Below are positions 1 to 11,907 of a stretch of 61,541 nucleotides of DNA, piece by piece. The position numbers and the translations under genes are program-made. The DNA lies in assembly GCF_002999335.1 (NCBI RefSeq), contig NW_020312157.1:1-61541 (forward strand), written 5' to 3'. Source of the DNA: Cyclospora cayetanensis (taxonomy: Eukaryota > Apicomplexa > Conoidasida > Eucoccidiorida > Eimeriidae). Position 1 is the stretch's first letter. Each line of letters starts with the position of its first letter. A model generated the notes under the pieces. That model made no database searches. It was not told the DNA's origin and saw only the letters and a list, made by a program, of their open reading frames with translations.

Positions 1-544
1 CCTGCTTCAGGTTTCTCAATTCTGCTAAATTTTGCTGATGAGCTCTTCTCGGCATAGTCCGAGGAGCCAGAGCTTGTATGAAGGCTTCAATATTGTAATA
101 CCATCAAGCAGACGACTTCCTTTGCACGAATGTGACCATCATTGTAGTACTTTTTCATGCAATGAACATGCCCCAAGGTCAGCTTGTTCCTCCCAGTATT
201 TAGTAGGTAGATACTGACGTCCACTTCCAACAGACTAATTAAGACTTAAAGTACTTGCCCACCTTTGCGTCAACATACTTTGCTTGAGGCATAACCTCCC
301 CACCCCATCCACAGACATTTCGTCGACGTAGGATACACGCATTTGAACTAACTGTAGAATTCTTGCATCCATGTCGGCTTTCACACCGCCATCTTCGGCT
401 CCAGCAGAGAATTCGTCACCGTCAACTTCTACCGACACAGTTAAAGATCACGCTGTTGCCAACTAAAACCAAACGATTAAATTACCACATGGCTTCATCT
501 AAACCAGACAATTCCTGTAAGTAGACTTTACATCTCTGCTACCG
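1..544. other. Non-coding, nothing recognised
   Basis: Only short chance open frames on both strands. I saw no splice-bounded coding block, RNA gene or repeat array. Confidence 0.5.
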
Positions 545-960
545 CAGCCTGTTAATACACAACGTAATTGTTGCATCGAGCTGTGCGATGCTATCAAGTC
601 TAACGCTTGATGCACAGTATCCGTTTGGTGACACTTGACCATAAAGTTGATGCAAACTCAGTAGAAGATAATGGAAAGCTCAATCGAAAGAGTTCCTCAC
701 TGTTCCTTTTTGTGCCCTTCAGGGGTTTGGATATGCCTGAAAAGAGACAGCTATGGAGCGCGTTGCTGGACCATCTAAGCACAGGGCGTTCACAGGTGGC
801 TGGGGAGAGCATCTTGCACCCTCACACACCCTTGCTTCTTATTGTATCTAGCTAACGCGACTTGAAAGTAATATGACGTATGAATGGGCAAGCCGGTTGG
901 CAGATCCATTACTTATTCTTGATTAAATACAACTACGACAGTAGAAAGCGCCAAAGCATA
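545..960 (+). repeat. Dispersed ~400 bp repeat, copy 1 of 4
   Basis: This stretch aligns by eye with three other places in the window: 26,370-26,750 on the opposite strand, 26,835-27,225 on the same strand, and 59,230-59,630 on the same strand. Shared landmarks in the same order are a GGTGACACTTGA-like block near 630, GATGCAAAC near 650, a CCTTTCCCTG/TTCCTTTTTG block near 700, a GACATAAGGG/GATATGCCTG block near 730, and a terminal AGTAGAAAGCG near 940. Identity looks like 65-75 percent. It may be a solo LTR or a MITE-like unit; the termini are not defined. Confidence 0.6.
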
Positions 961-2472
961 GCTAGCCTGCTGTACTCAGGACCGCAGAGTTCACCAGCAA
1001 GAGGCATGCACTCAGTGTTCCTCGATGCTAAAACGTGTGTGCACAGTAATTTGGCATCCGACTCACAATTTGACTTCATAGCCCTAATTGGAGCTTGCTC
1101 TGCAGACATCACGACAAGACCCTCATATGGCCGACCCACAAGACGCAAGCCGGTGCGTTCTGCAGTTTGCCCTGTTTCCGCAGCACGGGAGCTGTTAAAG
1201 CCGCTGGAATCTAGTTGCCCCAGCTCATGCAAAACAGGCTGCCGCAACAAAATATGTGTTTGTCGCTGTTTGCGTATGTATATAGCCGCCTCATTGCCCT
1301 TCTTAGGTCACTGAAAAACCACATTTCAATTGCTTATCCTGCCCCTGCTGCTGCTGGCGTGGCTGTTGCCAGAACTTCATCTTGCAGTCCCACTTGGTGC
1401 CCTTTCGATGACAGCTTCAGGTAGTAGTTTCTTTAAAGGCGCACGTATTTGCAGCCTCTACAGGGGTAACACGCACATAGCATCAACTGCAATAGCTTTC
1501 GGCTCTGTTGTGGCTGGCTGCCCCCTGCTTTAGTGTTACCATCGAAGTAGTCTGCATTGATTCCACGAGGAACGTGAAGCGGCTGGACAGCATGTGAAGC
1601 CAGGGCTGTAACAAAAGATAATTGCTATAGCACGCAGCCGCCAGTTTTTCGTTCTCGTGACAAATATCTGTCCTTGCTGCGGCGTGTTCTTCGTTCAACT
1701 GCAGTAGCGTAGCCTTCCACGAACAGGTGCGGCGTCACGACGTACAAAAAATCCACTGTTGCACTTCTTCTGCTGCTGTTCCGGTCGGCAATGTGCTGAT
1801 GTCCACGATGGTGCCGCCTCGTGGCATGCAGCTAAAGGGGGAAGGATACTATTTGAAGGATGCCCGGTAGCTTGTTGCAGAATCAACTGCTAACACTACT
1901 GCCGGTACCATGATTCAGTGTGGGCGCTCCCACAGTGCAATGATTAAGGACTGTCACTATCAAAACCGTCCTTCCGCCATAATGCTTCTGACAGACATGA
2001 ATAAGCAACCTGCTCTTCCCTCGAGTTACACTGCCTCTTCTGTTTCTCGTGACGAGGTGACACCCATCTAAATAGTCATCCACCCGCATTTGGGACCTAA
2101 AAAGCCCTAGATATCCAGCTGTGCCGCCACTCCTGCTGATCCTTCTGTCGGTAGTTGTGCTGCATTGGACAATGATCGAATTTTTTTAATTGTTCGTTTT
2201 ATGCACAGTGCAGGTCTGCACATGATGCAGCCACGCTGCTCTTGTAAGATCTCGCAGATAGGGTCCCTCCCCGCTGCGCTAGTGAATCAACGCAGGTCGC
2301 TCCAATCGCCGCGTTGCAGCCTTATCTTCTCAGCTTCTGGGGCAACAACGAATTGTCCACAAAGGGCTCGAGCTCCTGGCTCTCTGCCTAAACAGCGGTA
2401 GCAGTAGCAGCACGCCTGACGCTAGACGGAACCTGTACTTGCGAAGCGGCAGCTGCGGCAGGGTGAATTGAG
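961..2472. other. Intergenic, scattered coding-like scraps
   Basis: No intact gene. Several minus-strand stretches are GC-richer and read as plausible protein, for example 1,695-1,886 and 933-1,250, but no start, stop and splice arrangement links them. They could belong to the decayed gene suggested at 2,473-3,302. Confidence 0.3.
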
Positions 2473-3302
2473 GTCACGAGATCTGCTTCCAGAGTTCACC
2501 AAGGTCGAACAACATCTGCATAACCTCAAGCAGACAGTGCGCCGCTCTTTCAGCCGCCAGTTTCAGGGGCCGCTGGTCGATAGCACGGTTTCATCAGTTA
2601 GTAGCAAGCAGGGCATCGGGAATCGCCCCTTTTCGGCCGCTGATGATGCTACCATAGCTGGTGCAAAAGCAGCTGATGGATACTTAGTGGTTCTGTTGCT
2701 TTCGTAGTGCTGGCAGCAAACCAACCCTTTTGCATGCTGTAGAGATGAAGTGGCCCTTGCTAATTGCTGTAGTTCTAGCTGTGTTTCTACCCTAGCGTGG
2801 CTGTCCACGTAGTTAATTGATGTAGCGAGCAAGGATGACTCTAATACTGCTGGTGAAGTGCATCTTGCATACGCGGAGGGTAGCGTGATAACTGAAGAGC
2901 AACAGATGGCTCCTCCCTAAATTTTTGGCAGCATATGTTGGGAGCTGCTAGATCCACATTTTTGTGAGCATTCCCTCGGTACCTCACTTCTATCGTTTCT
3001 TCTTCAGAACATGATTCAAATGAACAGTCGTTGCTGATAAGGCGCCGGAGGGAGTCGAAAAGCCGGAGATGCGCCTCAGAAAGTGCGGTTGGCTCGAGGC
3101 GCGCCGCAGCCATGAAATCAGTAACGCAGAAGCCCCAGGATCCTGCCGATGGTATGCACTTCCTGCAAATTCTGTGACGGCTACTACCATTGGCCTTCTC
3201 ATGAGGTGTGAATGTGGCCCGATATTTTGCTTTCGGTGAAGCATGCCTTGTTATTCCTCCTTCGTCGCGTGTTGTCGTTGGCCTGAAGCGAGTACTAGGC
3301 AT
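2473..3302 (-). pseudogene. Possible decayed protein gene
   Basis: The longest frame is minus 3,302-2,841, 153 codons ending at a stop, with a plausible amphipathic stretch reading RLFDSLRRLISND in its middle. A second minus-strand run near 2,590-2,473 reads KLAAERAAHCLLEVMQML, which looks helical, and ends at a TGA; it is out of frame with the block at 2,832-2,563. Composition resembles the coding exons elsewhere in the window rather than the AT-richer flanks. I recognise no family. Frames break several times without convincing GT-AG junctions, so I read it as a relic or a poorly resolved multi-exon gene. Chance open frames remain possible. Confidence 0.25.
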
Positions 3303-6018
3303 ACATACTTCGTGAAAACCTTACATTTTCTTCCGGATGTAGAGGAAATTGATTCGGGGGGTGGAACTGCATGCACAGAACCACATTAGGCCAGAACAAG
3401 GAGCTAGATGAGGTGGAATTGCAAGAGACCCCGTTGTCCTTTCTCAGGACAGTCTGGGCCCAAGTTCCTCCCAGAGCCAACTTGCTACCTTCGGACATTG
3501 TTTGCAAAAGCTTTTTGTTGTCATGCTCTGTTATGTAATAGTTGAAATTCGTTGAGGGCTTTGTCGCGCAGGCCTGTTCCGCATGCTTGTTTCCATCTCG
3601 TTCCAAATGGACGTCTCAGGGCTCGCCCTCTTCTATGTAGTTCATAGTATAGCATCCTAGAAAGCCTTCTATATCCTGACACTTACGACAAAGCTAGTGA
3701 ATAGAGCGACGTAGAAATGCTTAAATGCATCTGTGGAATTCTAAAGGCCCCTCGTGGTCTCAGCCGACAGGGTCAAGTGTCGGAGAAGTCGTCGTCCATG
3801 TTTAACTTCATAGCACAACGGGCTGCAGGAGAAAGCCTAAACCTATTTGAAAAAAATAAGCAACAAGGGCGCTTTCTGGGGCGTGTGAGAAAGCAGCACA
3901 GAGTCTCTCCCGTGTGCTGAAGCTGGCTTGGCCCATGGCGGGAAGCATGGAATTTCATTCTTCTACTTAGAACCGAATGACTGTCTTGGCCAGCAGCGAG
4001 ACAGAAAGGTGTAACATATGCGGTGAGATTCAGAGGAATTGAGCATGTGAAAGATTGTAGCTTGAAAATGGTTGTTGCGTGAACCAAGACTCGTGATTCT
4101 GTAAATTAAATCGAAGTACGAAAATACATTGAGCCGCAACAACAAACCAAACTTCGGATTAGTTTTGAGTTAAAACTTCCAAGCACTATTAGCTAACTGT
4201 CATTTCCCAAAATAGGAAAACGGACCGCTTGCCTCCTCCCCAAACATGAGCGAGCCGTTCTCGGCCACTGTTTTCTCGACAGAACTTCGAAGTCGAATAT
4301 TTGATGAAAATTTACCCGTATAACATTGAAACTTGCTGAAAACTGCTGATATTGCTGTTGTTTTGTCTGGTAGTGTGTCGCTCGCCGCTGTTTCATTCCT
4401 CATTGCCCTTCACCAAATGGCGTTATTTGCGCAGCTTGCTCAAACGCCTGCTTCGTTTGACGCCCTTATAATCAAAGCTGTCGCTATACTTCTTTTTATG
4501 TGTCCCTCCTGCTTTGTGTGCCCATAATCTTTTGCTTGCGGGCATTGTGTTCTTCCCTTCTCCCTTTGCTTCGGTGCCTGCTTCACGTTTTCTCTGCAAT
4601 ATTCTTCAGTTCCCATGAGGGCACCCCTGGGGCCCTCAGCCTCCAAATCAAGAGGGGCTTATTATTGCATATTTGTTGGTTACAAGGAGGGTAGCTGCAT
4701 ATAATTCGTTGCTTAGACATAGCGAAGGTATACAGAGTGAAACTCACAGAAAGAGAGGGTGACGACAGGAGGAACGTAAACAGACGGGGTCAGGGGATCG
4801 ACCCCCGGAATACCCCACTGCGCCAAAATACATTACTCTTCACAAGGTGTGCAAACTTTATAGCACTTAATCATCGTAATATTATCGAGTTGAGCAACAC
4901 TACAAAGACACCTACAAGAAAAGGAATGCTGCCGTCACAGCAAAGCCAGCATACAAGCAGGCAATTATTGACAGAAAGGGGCTGTTCTACTATACATTTT
5001 GCTTTCCAAGACAATATGGAATATAGCGGGGCTGGCTGCTGCATTTTACTGCAACACAGGGCAAACCAAACGAAGTTTTGGTTCTCGACTCCGATATGCG
5101 CTTAAGGAAGCTGTCTACATTAAAATAGTTTTGCTGTACATATACAGAGCAGGAAATTGAACAAGCCAAAGCTTTATACCTGAAGAAAAACAACGTGTCC
5201 ACCAGCCCTCTCACAAAATGAAGAACACTAGCAGAGCTTCTACCAAGTATAGTGGCTACGTATATTATTGCGTTTGCTTCCATGAAGCCAATCGCTAGTA
5301 GAAAGCCCGTTTTCTTGCAACAGTTCAATGGTGCTCAGGAGCTTTTAGTCCAGCTCCATGGCAGCCAAGGACCGAGGAAAGCTACTGAGAATAGTCTGCT
5401 GGAAGTCCTCTACAAATAAACTATAAGGAATACGAGAATAACTAGATATCAAAGAAAAGGAAGCGAAATTTTGTTGGAAAAGGCTGAGCTGCCTCAGAGC
5501 AAGCAGACAGTCTGATATGATACGGGCGCTTGATGCTCCACTCTGATCTCAGCACAGCGGTGTGTCTATCCAGTGAAGGCAACGATACAGCACTAGCAAA
5601 GACAAAGGTGTGGTCCCACGGACGAAGCATCCGCTCAATCACTGGTATACGCACGTCTTCCACACTCCATTCCTTTCTGGTGACACTACATACAGCACGC
5701 GCAAAATGCTTCTGCTGCAATCCTTGAAAGTATATTCAAAAGAAACCATCGTACATTGATTAAATCTTCTGTCTGCTGGTGCATAAAATAGCCATGAGGC
5801 CTCACTCAGTGCACAGATGGAATGTGAAGCACAAAGGGCAGGTAAGCGGCAAGGAAACGGATACAGGTATGAAGCAGCGCCATACGTATTCCTCCATGGC
5901 TTTTGGAAACGAGCAGCCGCAGTAGCATCTGCACGTATGTCTTGTGTAGCTATGCAGCACCTGTAGCGACCAAAGCAGCTGCCCCGTCCTGTTCTTTGCT
6001 GCTTAAACTGTGAGGTGG
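3303..6018. other. Intergenic, no gene recognised
   Basis: AT-richer sequence with only short overlapping frames on both strands, none with recognisable motifs or splice support. Confidence 0.45.
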
Positions 6019-6585
6019 CTACTCAGTTTTAAAGGTAAGCGTGCCCTTCAGCATGCAGTCTCTGTCTCCGTTGTTCGTTGGTTCCGGTCTACGCCTTGGT
6101 TCCCTTTTCTCAGGTCTAGGGAGGCCCTTAATGGTAAACGTCCCCTCATAGCGCCCGTCCGGGCTCTCATATTCGTTTCGTCTACCTCTGTGCCTCCTAG
6201 GACTTGCATATTCATCGGAATAACCCCGAGAATGTCCCTCAACTCTCTGTCGTGGGGAGCTGCTGTCCCTTCGCCACGAGCGAGATGTCTCCTCGTCGTC
6301 TGCCTTGCGGGTGCTTTCTCTCTTACTTTGAGTAATATCTGGTGCTGCTGTTACTTCCATCTTCCCCTCAACCTTAATTTCACCCGAGGTGCCAGCGGCC
6401 GCTGCCTGTGGAGCCGTAGGGTAGGCACACGTGCAACAGCAATGGTAACAGCAAGGCATACAGCAACAGCTGGGGGTACTGTAGCCGTAATGACAAGGCC
6501 ATCCCGCGTTGTAGTAAGGCATTTGATGAGCTTGTAGAGGGAGCCACATGGCGGGGGGACCGTAGTAAGGACATGAAAAACCCAT
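6019..6585 (-). CDS. Cys/Tyr-rich small protein with a myristoylation-type N-terminus
   Basis: A single open frame of 188 codons. The start ATG at 6,585 sits in a favourable context (AAATGG), and no upstream in-frame exon was found. The protein opens MGFSC, so Gly2 could be myristoylated and Cys5 palmitoylated. Residues about 25-55 are a striking Cys/Tyr/Pro patch with several CCC and CC clusters. The middle is Ser/Arg/Glu-rich and probably disordered. The last ~50 residues carry two short beta-like motifs, GTFTIKG and GTLTFKT, separated by a basic Pro/Arg stretch. Dual acylation and cysteine clusters are common in proteins of the apicomplexan inner membrane complex, so pellicle attachment is a reasonable guess, and PhIL1-like proteins are one family to test. 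I do not recognise a specific family. The 175-codon frame on the other strand is its shadow. Confidence 0.6.
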   Translation of the reverse strand: MGFSCPYYGPPAMWLPLQAHQMPYYNAGWPCHYGYSTPSCCCMPCCYHCCCTCAYPTAPQAAAAGTSGEIKVEGKMEVTAAPDITQSKRESTRKADDEETSRSWRRDSSSPRQRVEGHSRGYSDEYASPRRHRGRRNEYESPDGRYEGTFTIKGLPRPEKREPRRRPEPTNNGDRDCMLKGTLTFKTE

Positions 6586-9350
6586 TTACGAGGAAAGCCA
6601 GCAGTACAGAGCAGCAAATTGACGAGGCGCTGTTCCAGGGTGGAGGATGCCTCCGTATAAGGTGCTCTTAGCAAAAACCACCCCACGATGATTCACCTAA
6701 TGACTACCTAGAGCTCCTAGGAGCGCTTGTTCTCGGAAATGCGGCTGCAGGACATGCTGCTGTTGTGCCAGGGGGCACTATATGAGGGAAGGCAGCAGAA
6801 CGAGCCTTGGGAAGACGGTTTTGGAGAATTAAACACCATTAATAAGGCTATGGTGTGCCTCCCCTTGATTTGGTCTAACCTGCTTGTGGGGTAGGCAACT
6901 GCAATGTTTCTGGTGAGCGCTGCGCCTACCGCACGACGGGCGAGGCACCTCCTGCAATTTGTAGAAAAAGGAGAACCACGCCACGATCAAGTAATAAGTG
7001 AAAAGAAACCTTGCACTGCCTTGCTATCGGTGCAAAAAAAGAGGAGCAAATGACAGGGCGGCTTTGCTGAGAGGGAGACTGGGCGATCGGCAGACCAGTG
7101 GTCCAGTGCAGCTAACTGGGCTGGAGGGTGAATGCGTACACACTGCACTGGCGACATCTAGCAGGCTTCAGGAGCTTCATACTTGTGTTTACGCATAGAA
7201 GAGTTGAGAATATCAAGGCTAGATTAGTCAAGGAATAGAGAACACAACTTGCTGAAAGTGATACAAAGAAATATATTCACGAGGTAGCCGCAAGGCGGGA
7301 GCCTGCAGGACGATATCGATGTTGCTAGACATGCATCTACTCTTTTACCTGTATAAATACACCTCGAGTGCGTTTGAATAAGCTTTTGCACAACGTGTGA
7401 AGCAATGACATCCTTGGTTGTTTTCATGTAAATGCTTTCTTGAACAACGTGTGTGGGGATAAACACACTCAACGAGGACTCCGCAACTTGATGTTTGAAA
7501 GGAGTGGATGCAAGAGGAATAGCCTTCACTGAGTATGCAGAAATACTCTGAGCGTGGAGTAGGAAGGAAAAGAGGTGAGTATGGTAGAAGTGAGAATTCA
7601 GTCCAGAGATTATTTTGCCTGTACAGGCAGTCCTAACTGAAATGTACCTACTAGACAAGAAACCCTACCTTGGTGCAATAGTACCGAAGAAAAATCAGTG
7701 TGTTCCTTCATTGCAAGGGAAAACATAATGGTGTAAAGCCTTTTACTCTAAGCAGCGTCCCACCATGGTCGCAGTGGTTAGTACAAACTTAGATGCCTAC
7801 GTCTCTCACCTGCGAGAATGTGTACAGTTAACGATGTATCTCGCCTGACAGGCCGCCCAAGAAGTGCCTTTAGATGTATTCTGTCTTGATCTAGGCTGTT
7901 GCTTTCCCACCAAGGGCAACCTAGTGGTAATGGTCAAGAACTATCTTGTTCCACTTTTGTTGCACTAGACTGCACGTCGAGTTCTCTTCTCTCGATTGGA
8001 AAATGCAAAAAAATATGCTTCTATCTTATTTGGTCGTTTTAATTGTTGAACTTCAATGCACCCGCTGCACCCATGGCTAATCTTTACGACAAAGTTGCCA
8101 ACATTACCTTCTCATAATTACAGAGAAAGTGCAGCGCAAGTCTTGCTTGCTCTCACTCTTTTCATTACCAACAGCAAAACAAAATACGGTTAGGACACTA
8201 GATAGAGCATCAAGGAACTCTATTACCTTAAGGGAAAGACATTCGCTGTGATGTTTTCAGAAAGCATATCCTTGCCTTGTGCTCGATAGAAATAAAGCTG
8301 ATTGACCAGAAGAGTTTGCGGTTCCACTGGGCAGCACTTGCATGTATACTTTGGTACATAGTAGGCTATGCAAAATTGCAAAAGTTTATAACAATAACGT
8401 TTCTTATGTAGTTTTTGTGAGCCCAGGTGCTCAGTCAAGGTAGGCTACTCTTCAATCCATTTCCGTATATGAATTTGGCGCCATTTAGCACTAATAGCAT
8501 TGAACTCATTTTTCCTAGTGTAATTTATATCCCTTTCGCCTTAACAGCCGTTGGGATGTGCCTTGAAATCTGTTGACTTTCGTATCTGCAACAGGGATAT
8601 ATTGACACATTTCCTAGAGCTACCCCTTCAGGAAAAAGTTTTCTACTGGGAAAGCTCACTACATTGTTCTATCTAGGGTCTCATTAGAGATAGATTCAGC
8701 TGTAGACTAAATACAAACTTAAGACGAACTTTTTGAGTACCTCTAAAATGAAACCTCGCCTTTACCTGCCCGCGCCACTCAGAACTCCATAGAAGAGAAG
8801 AGGGACAGGAAGGGTGTATTTTACTGCAGAGTTGAAGTGCTCTGAGCATTCGCAGCTAGTTGCACGTAGCAACTAGCGCAGATGCACGCCATACTTAGTC
8901 TTGTAGTATCGGGCCAAGAGTAATCTGCAACACATAACATACACTAGCATGGAGCCAAATAGAAGATCCTTGAGCAATTCTTAGTCGAAGAGAGCTACTG
9001 TACTAAAGAGTGTTTAAGTACAGGTCATCCCGTTGCATCTTCCCTCTTCTTCACACGCCTTCAAACCAACTGCGGGTAGAACGGCGGAAGACTTTCTGCC
9101 CCATCGCCACGCCTCAACCAAGCAGAAAGCGGGTAAAAGTGCAAATCAGAAAAGCATATGCATGCATCAACCATCTAAGTAAAATCGAAGGAAAGAGCGA
9201 TACACCCCCTAGCTAACAACGAAAAGGCGGTTAAACTTCCACAACTGCGGCAAGGCAACGTCTCGCAGCCGCCAGAGTGGTGAAACATGCTCGTTGTCGG
9301 ATAAGAGAAAGCAGAAGACGAGGAAAAATGTTTTAAGGGGCCTAAGATAT
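6586..9350. other. Intergenic, nothing recognised
   Basis: No credible gene. The 144-codon minus frame at 7,224-7,658 has no recognisable motif and an AT-rich, non-coding composition. Confidence 0.5.
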
Positions 9351-10399
9351 AAGTGAAATCAACAGTGCTTATTGCGCGGCTCGTACATGCCAATACAGCC
9401 TGTGCGTGCAGCATAGTCGAGTTCCAAATACCGAAAAAAAGCGTTTATAAAAGTATGCAGGGCCAGCATACGTTGGTGTGTGTGCACATTGGTCTGAGCG
9501 TACAGGACAACTAAACACTTGTTATCGGAAAACCTTCCAAGCAGTACACACTCATGAAGGTAGCTATTTGTGGCAGGGTATGCGCTGAGTAAGGACACTT
9601 ACTAAGGAATACAAGGAATACTATCATGACGACTAGCATTGTAAGCCAAACGATAGCCAGGTATGATTCCGCAAGCAATGAAGCACACATCTTTTCTGTT
9701 CACCACCCGGGTTGACATTTCTCGACCCACTGTACCGAGAATTCCTGTCTACTAAGCTCTCGCTGTTCAATAGATATAAAATCGATTCCCTCGACAACTT
9801 CCTGCGGACTCTGGCCCCCCCAAAACAGGTGATTTGCTCCCGCGGCAGGGCCCGTGAATCATGCGACAAGCATATAAACTATTTTAGATAGGCAGCATGG
9901 ATAATTTCGTGCCACCTTTAGCTTGTTGGGCGGTTGAGAGAGTAAGCAAAAGAATTTCGTCAGAGAATTGCGTTTTGTTCTAGCCGACTTATTACAAGCT
10001 TCCGCGTCTAATCACATTTGGCCGCACCTCGCAAAGTATGCTGCTGATCCACCAAACCGATTCCCCAGGCGTGAACTATACAGCCAACTGACGCTTAGAG
10101 TCATTCCATGCTTGTTTTTCTTGAGCTTTGCACAAACATTCGTCTTGAACAACCAGCTCGTAAACCCGCTGCTGCGAAGAGTGGCTGCTGCCCCCAGACG
10201 ACCAGGTCCACGCCTGGATTAAAGAGAGGCTCTTTGGTGCGGACGAGGTGTACAGGCGACCAGCAGGTGGAGAAGGGTACTGCTGCATGGTAAAATTATC
10301 TAGTACAGGGCGGGAAGTAATGGCAGACAACTAGGTGTGTTAACATAAGGTCGCAGATACTGCACAAGAGTGCGAGGCTGCTCTGTTTGTGCACCTTCC

Positions 10400-10747
10400 T
10401 CAGGATGGTCCCACACGCACATTGTGGTCAATGTGTAGCTGCGACACCAAGGCAGGCCTGACATCCTTAACAAGCTTCGGATCTCTATGAGTAACAGCGC
10501 GCCTGAAGAAGCAGTAGGGCATGCAGCCTGGGAGTAATTTTGCGACTGTTTGACCGGCTACACAGCTGTAACAAGGGATGAAATAGGCATATTCGCTAAG
10601 AGTGTCTACAACGACGCAAACGCTAGCCTCACGGTTAGACTCCGGCATTGCAGCAATACAGTCCATACCTAGATCAGTTGGAAGCCCTTTAGAATACAGA
10701 CGGCGGTGCAAAGGGCCGGGGTGAGGAGGGGTGCACGGCCTGAGCAA
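10400..10747 (-). pseudogene. Integrase catalytic-core remnant (Ty3/gypsy)
   Basis: A 115-codon open frame covering the rve-type integrase core. It retains the LPTDL entry segment, a VVDTLSEYAYFIP segment (the conserved form is VVDRLSKxAHFIP) and THRDPK, the counterpart of SDRDP carrying the second catalytic Asp. SQLHIDHN follows as in gypsy integrases. The frame lacks the third catalytic Glu region and is bounded by stops, so it is a fragment of relic 1. Confidence 0.8.
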
Positions 10748-11515
10748 CTAACAAACTAGGCATGACAGTGCATACTCCCCTGCCGAGAAACGCATCTCAT
10801 GCCACTAGAAAGGCCGTGCAACCTATTTCGTTGTGGTGCGTATCCCATCAAGGCATGGAACAGCAAGATCATCTGACCTCCCCAAAACGTCAGTGCACAG
10901 GTGAATCTCAAGGTACGAATCCCCGCCTCTATTGAACCACAGCAAGTCATTCTCGATGTGGAACTGCTTCGTACTTTTTTCGTTTTGGATTCTGGCAGCA
11001 GTAGCAAGTGAATGGTTCCGAAAGCAAAAGACTCACGCAGTATCACGAGCGGCTGCGATGCGAAATAGCGAACCAGTAAGACGTCGAGAGAGTGCGCTTG
11101 CAACGACACCCTTGATATATCTAATGCAAAAGGTGCGCTAGAAAAACTGAAGCCAGCAAACAAGTCTAGGATGATCAAAGTTCTAGACTGTCTTCAGATG
11201 CCCCATGGAAAATCTATGATGGGTCTGGACATCAAGATGATGCCCATATAAATAGACCTAGCATCACATATACCCCATTCCACGGCCTTGAGTTTTTTTA
11301 CCGTGTTGGATGTGTGTATGGGTAGCTCGTAGCCTGCTGGAAAAAAAAGAATACTCCTTTTTATGCCAGACTGGTTAATGAGAACTAATGACGCTCATAG
11401 TAAGGCAGCGCATGTTCTGAAGAAGTTGCGTGCCGGCAGACAAATGTCCTGGGCGCGGCATCTGCCGTCTGTCAACGTCATAGGCTACATTACCCAAAGT
11501 GAGTCAATCAAAGAA

Positions 11516-11907
11516 TCAGTATTCGATGACACCGATAAATAAAGCTTTGGTTATGGCATGCAGCCTCGTAGACCTTGCTATTCCCTTGCTGGTATGTAAC
11601 GATAAGTAACACGCCTTGATTGCTTCGAGTTCACCAAGTATGACAACATTCCTGCAGCCGACACAAGAATTCCCATGTACATTCGTTTGCGCAAATATCG
11701 TCACTTGCCTGCCTTCACACGCCACTGCGTGCCCCGCATCAGCTGAAGTGCACGCCGTAGGTGTTGTAGTTGCGCTAAAATGTTTTGGTAGATTACTGAG
11801 ATGTCGTCCATGTTTGAAGCCGGATAGCCCTCTTTAAAAGCCTTCTTAGAATTGAAGCGAGCTCCTTGTTGTGTTTCAGCTGGGCTTGTGAAGAATTCAA
11901 GTGTCAT
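11516..11907 (-). pseudogene. Reverse transcriptase remnant (Ty3/gypsy)
   Basis: Two overlapping frames (11,907-11,701, then 11,725-11,516) read as the palm end of a gypsy reverse transcriptase. NMDDISVIYQN replaces the usual YLDDILVFSK catalytic box, and HLRRAL then a Lys-rich KAGK segment follow. After a frameshift comes FAQTNVHGN, which corresponds to the C.F....V.YLGH segment. The catalytic Asp pair survives but the frame does not. Confidence 0.65.

Noticed and set aside
4780..4830. tRNA T-arm-like GGGGATCGACCCCC
   Set aside because: No 5' acceptor strand or anticodon arm fits at the expected distance.
6010..6537. 175-codon plus-strand frame
   Set aside because: Complete antisense overlap with the minus-strand gene at 6,019-6,585, whose start context and N-terminus are more convincing.
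7224..7658. 144-codon minus-strand frame
   Set aside because: No motif, no start context and low-complexity AT-rich composition; the internal HVVQ duplication is probably chance.
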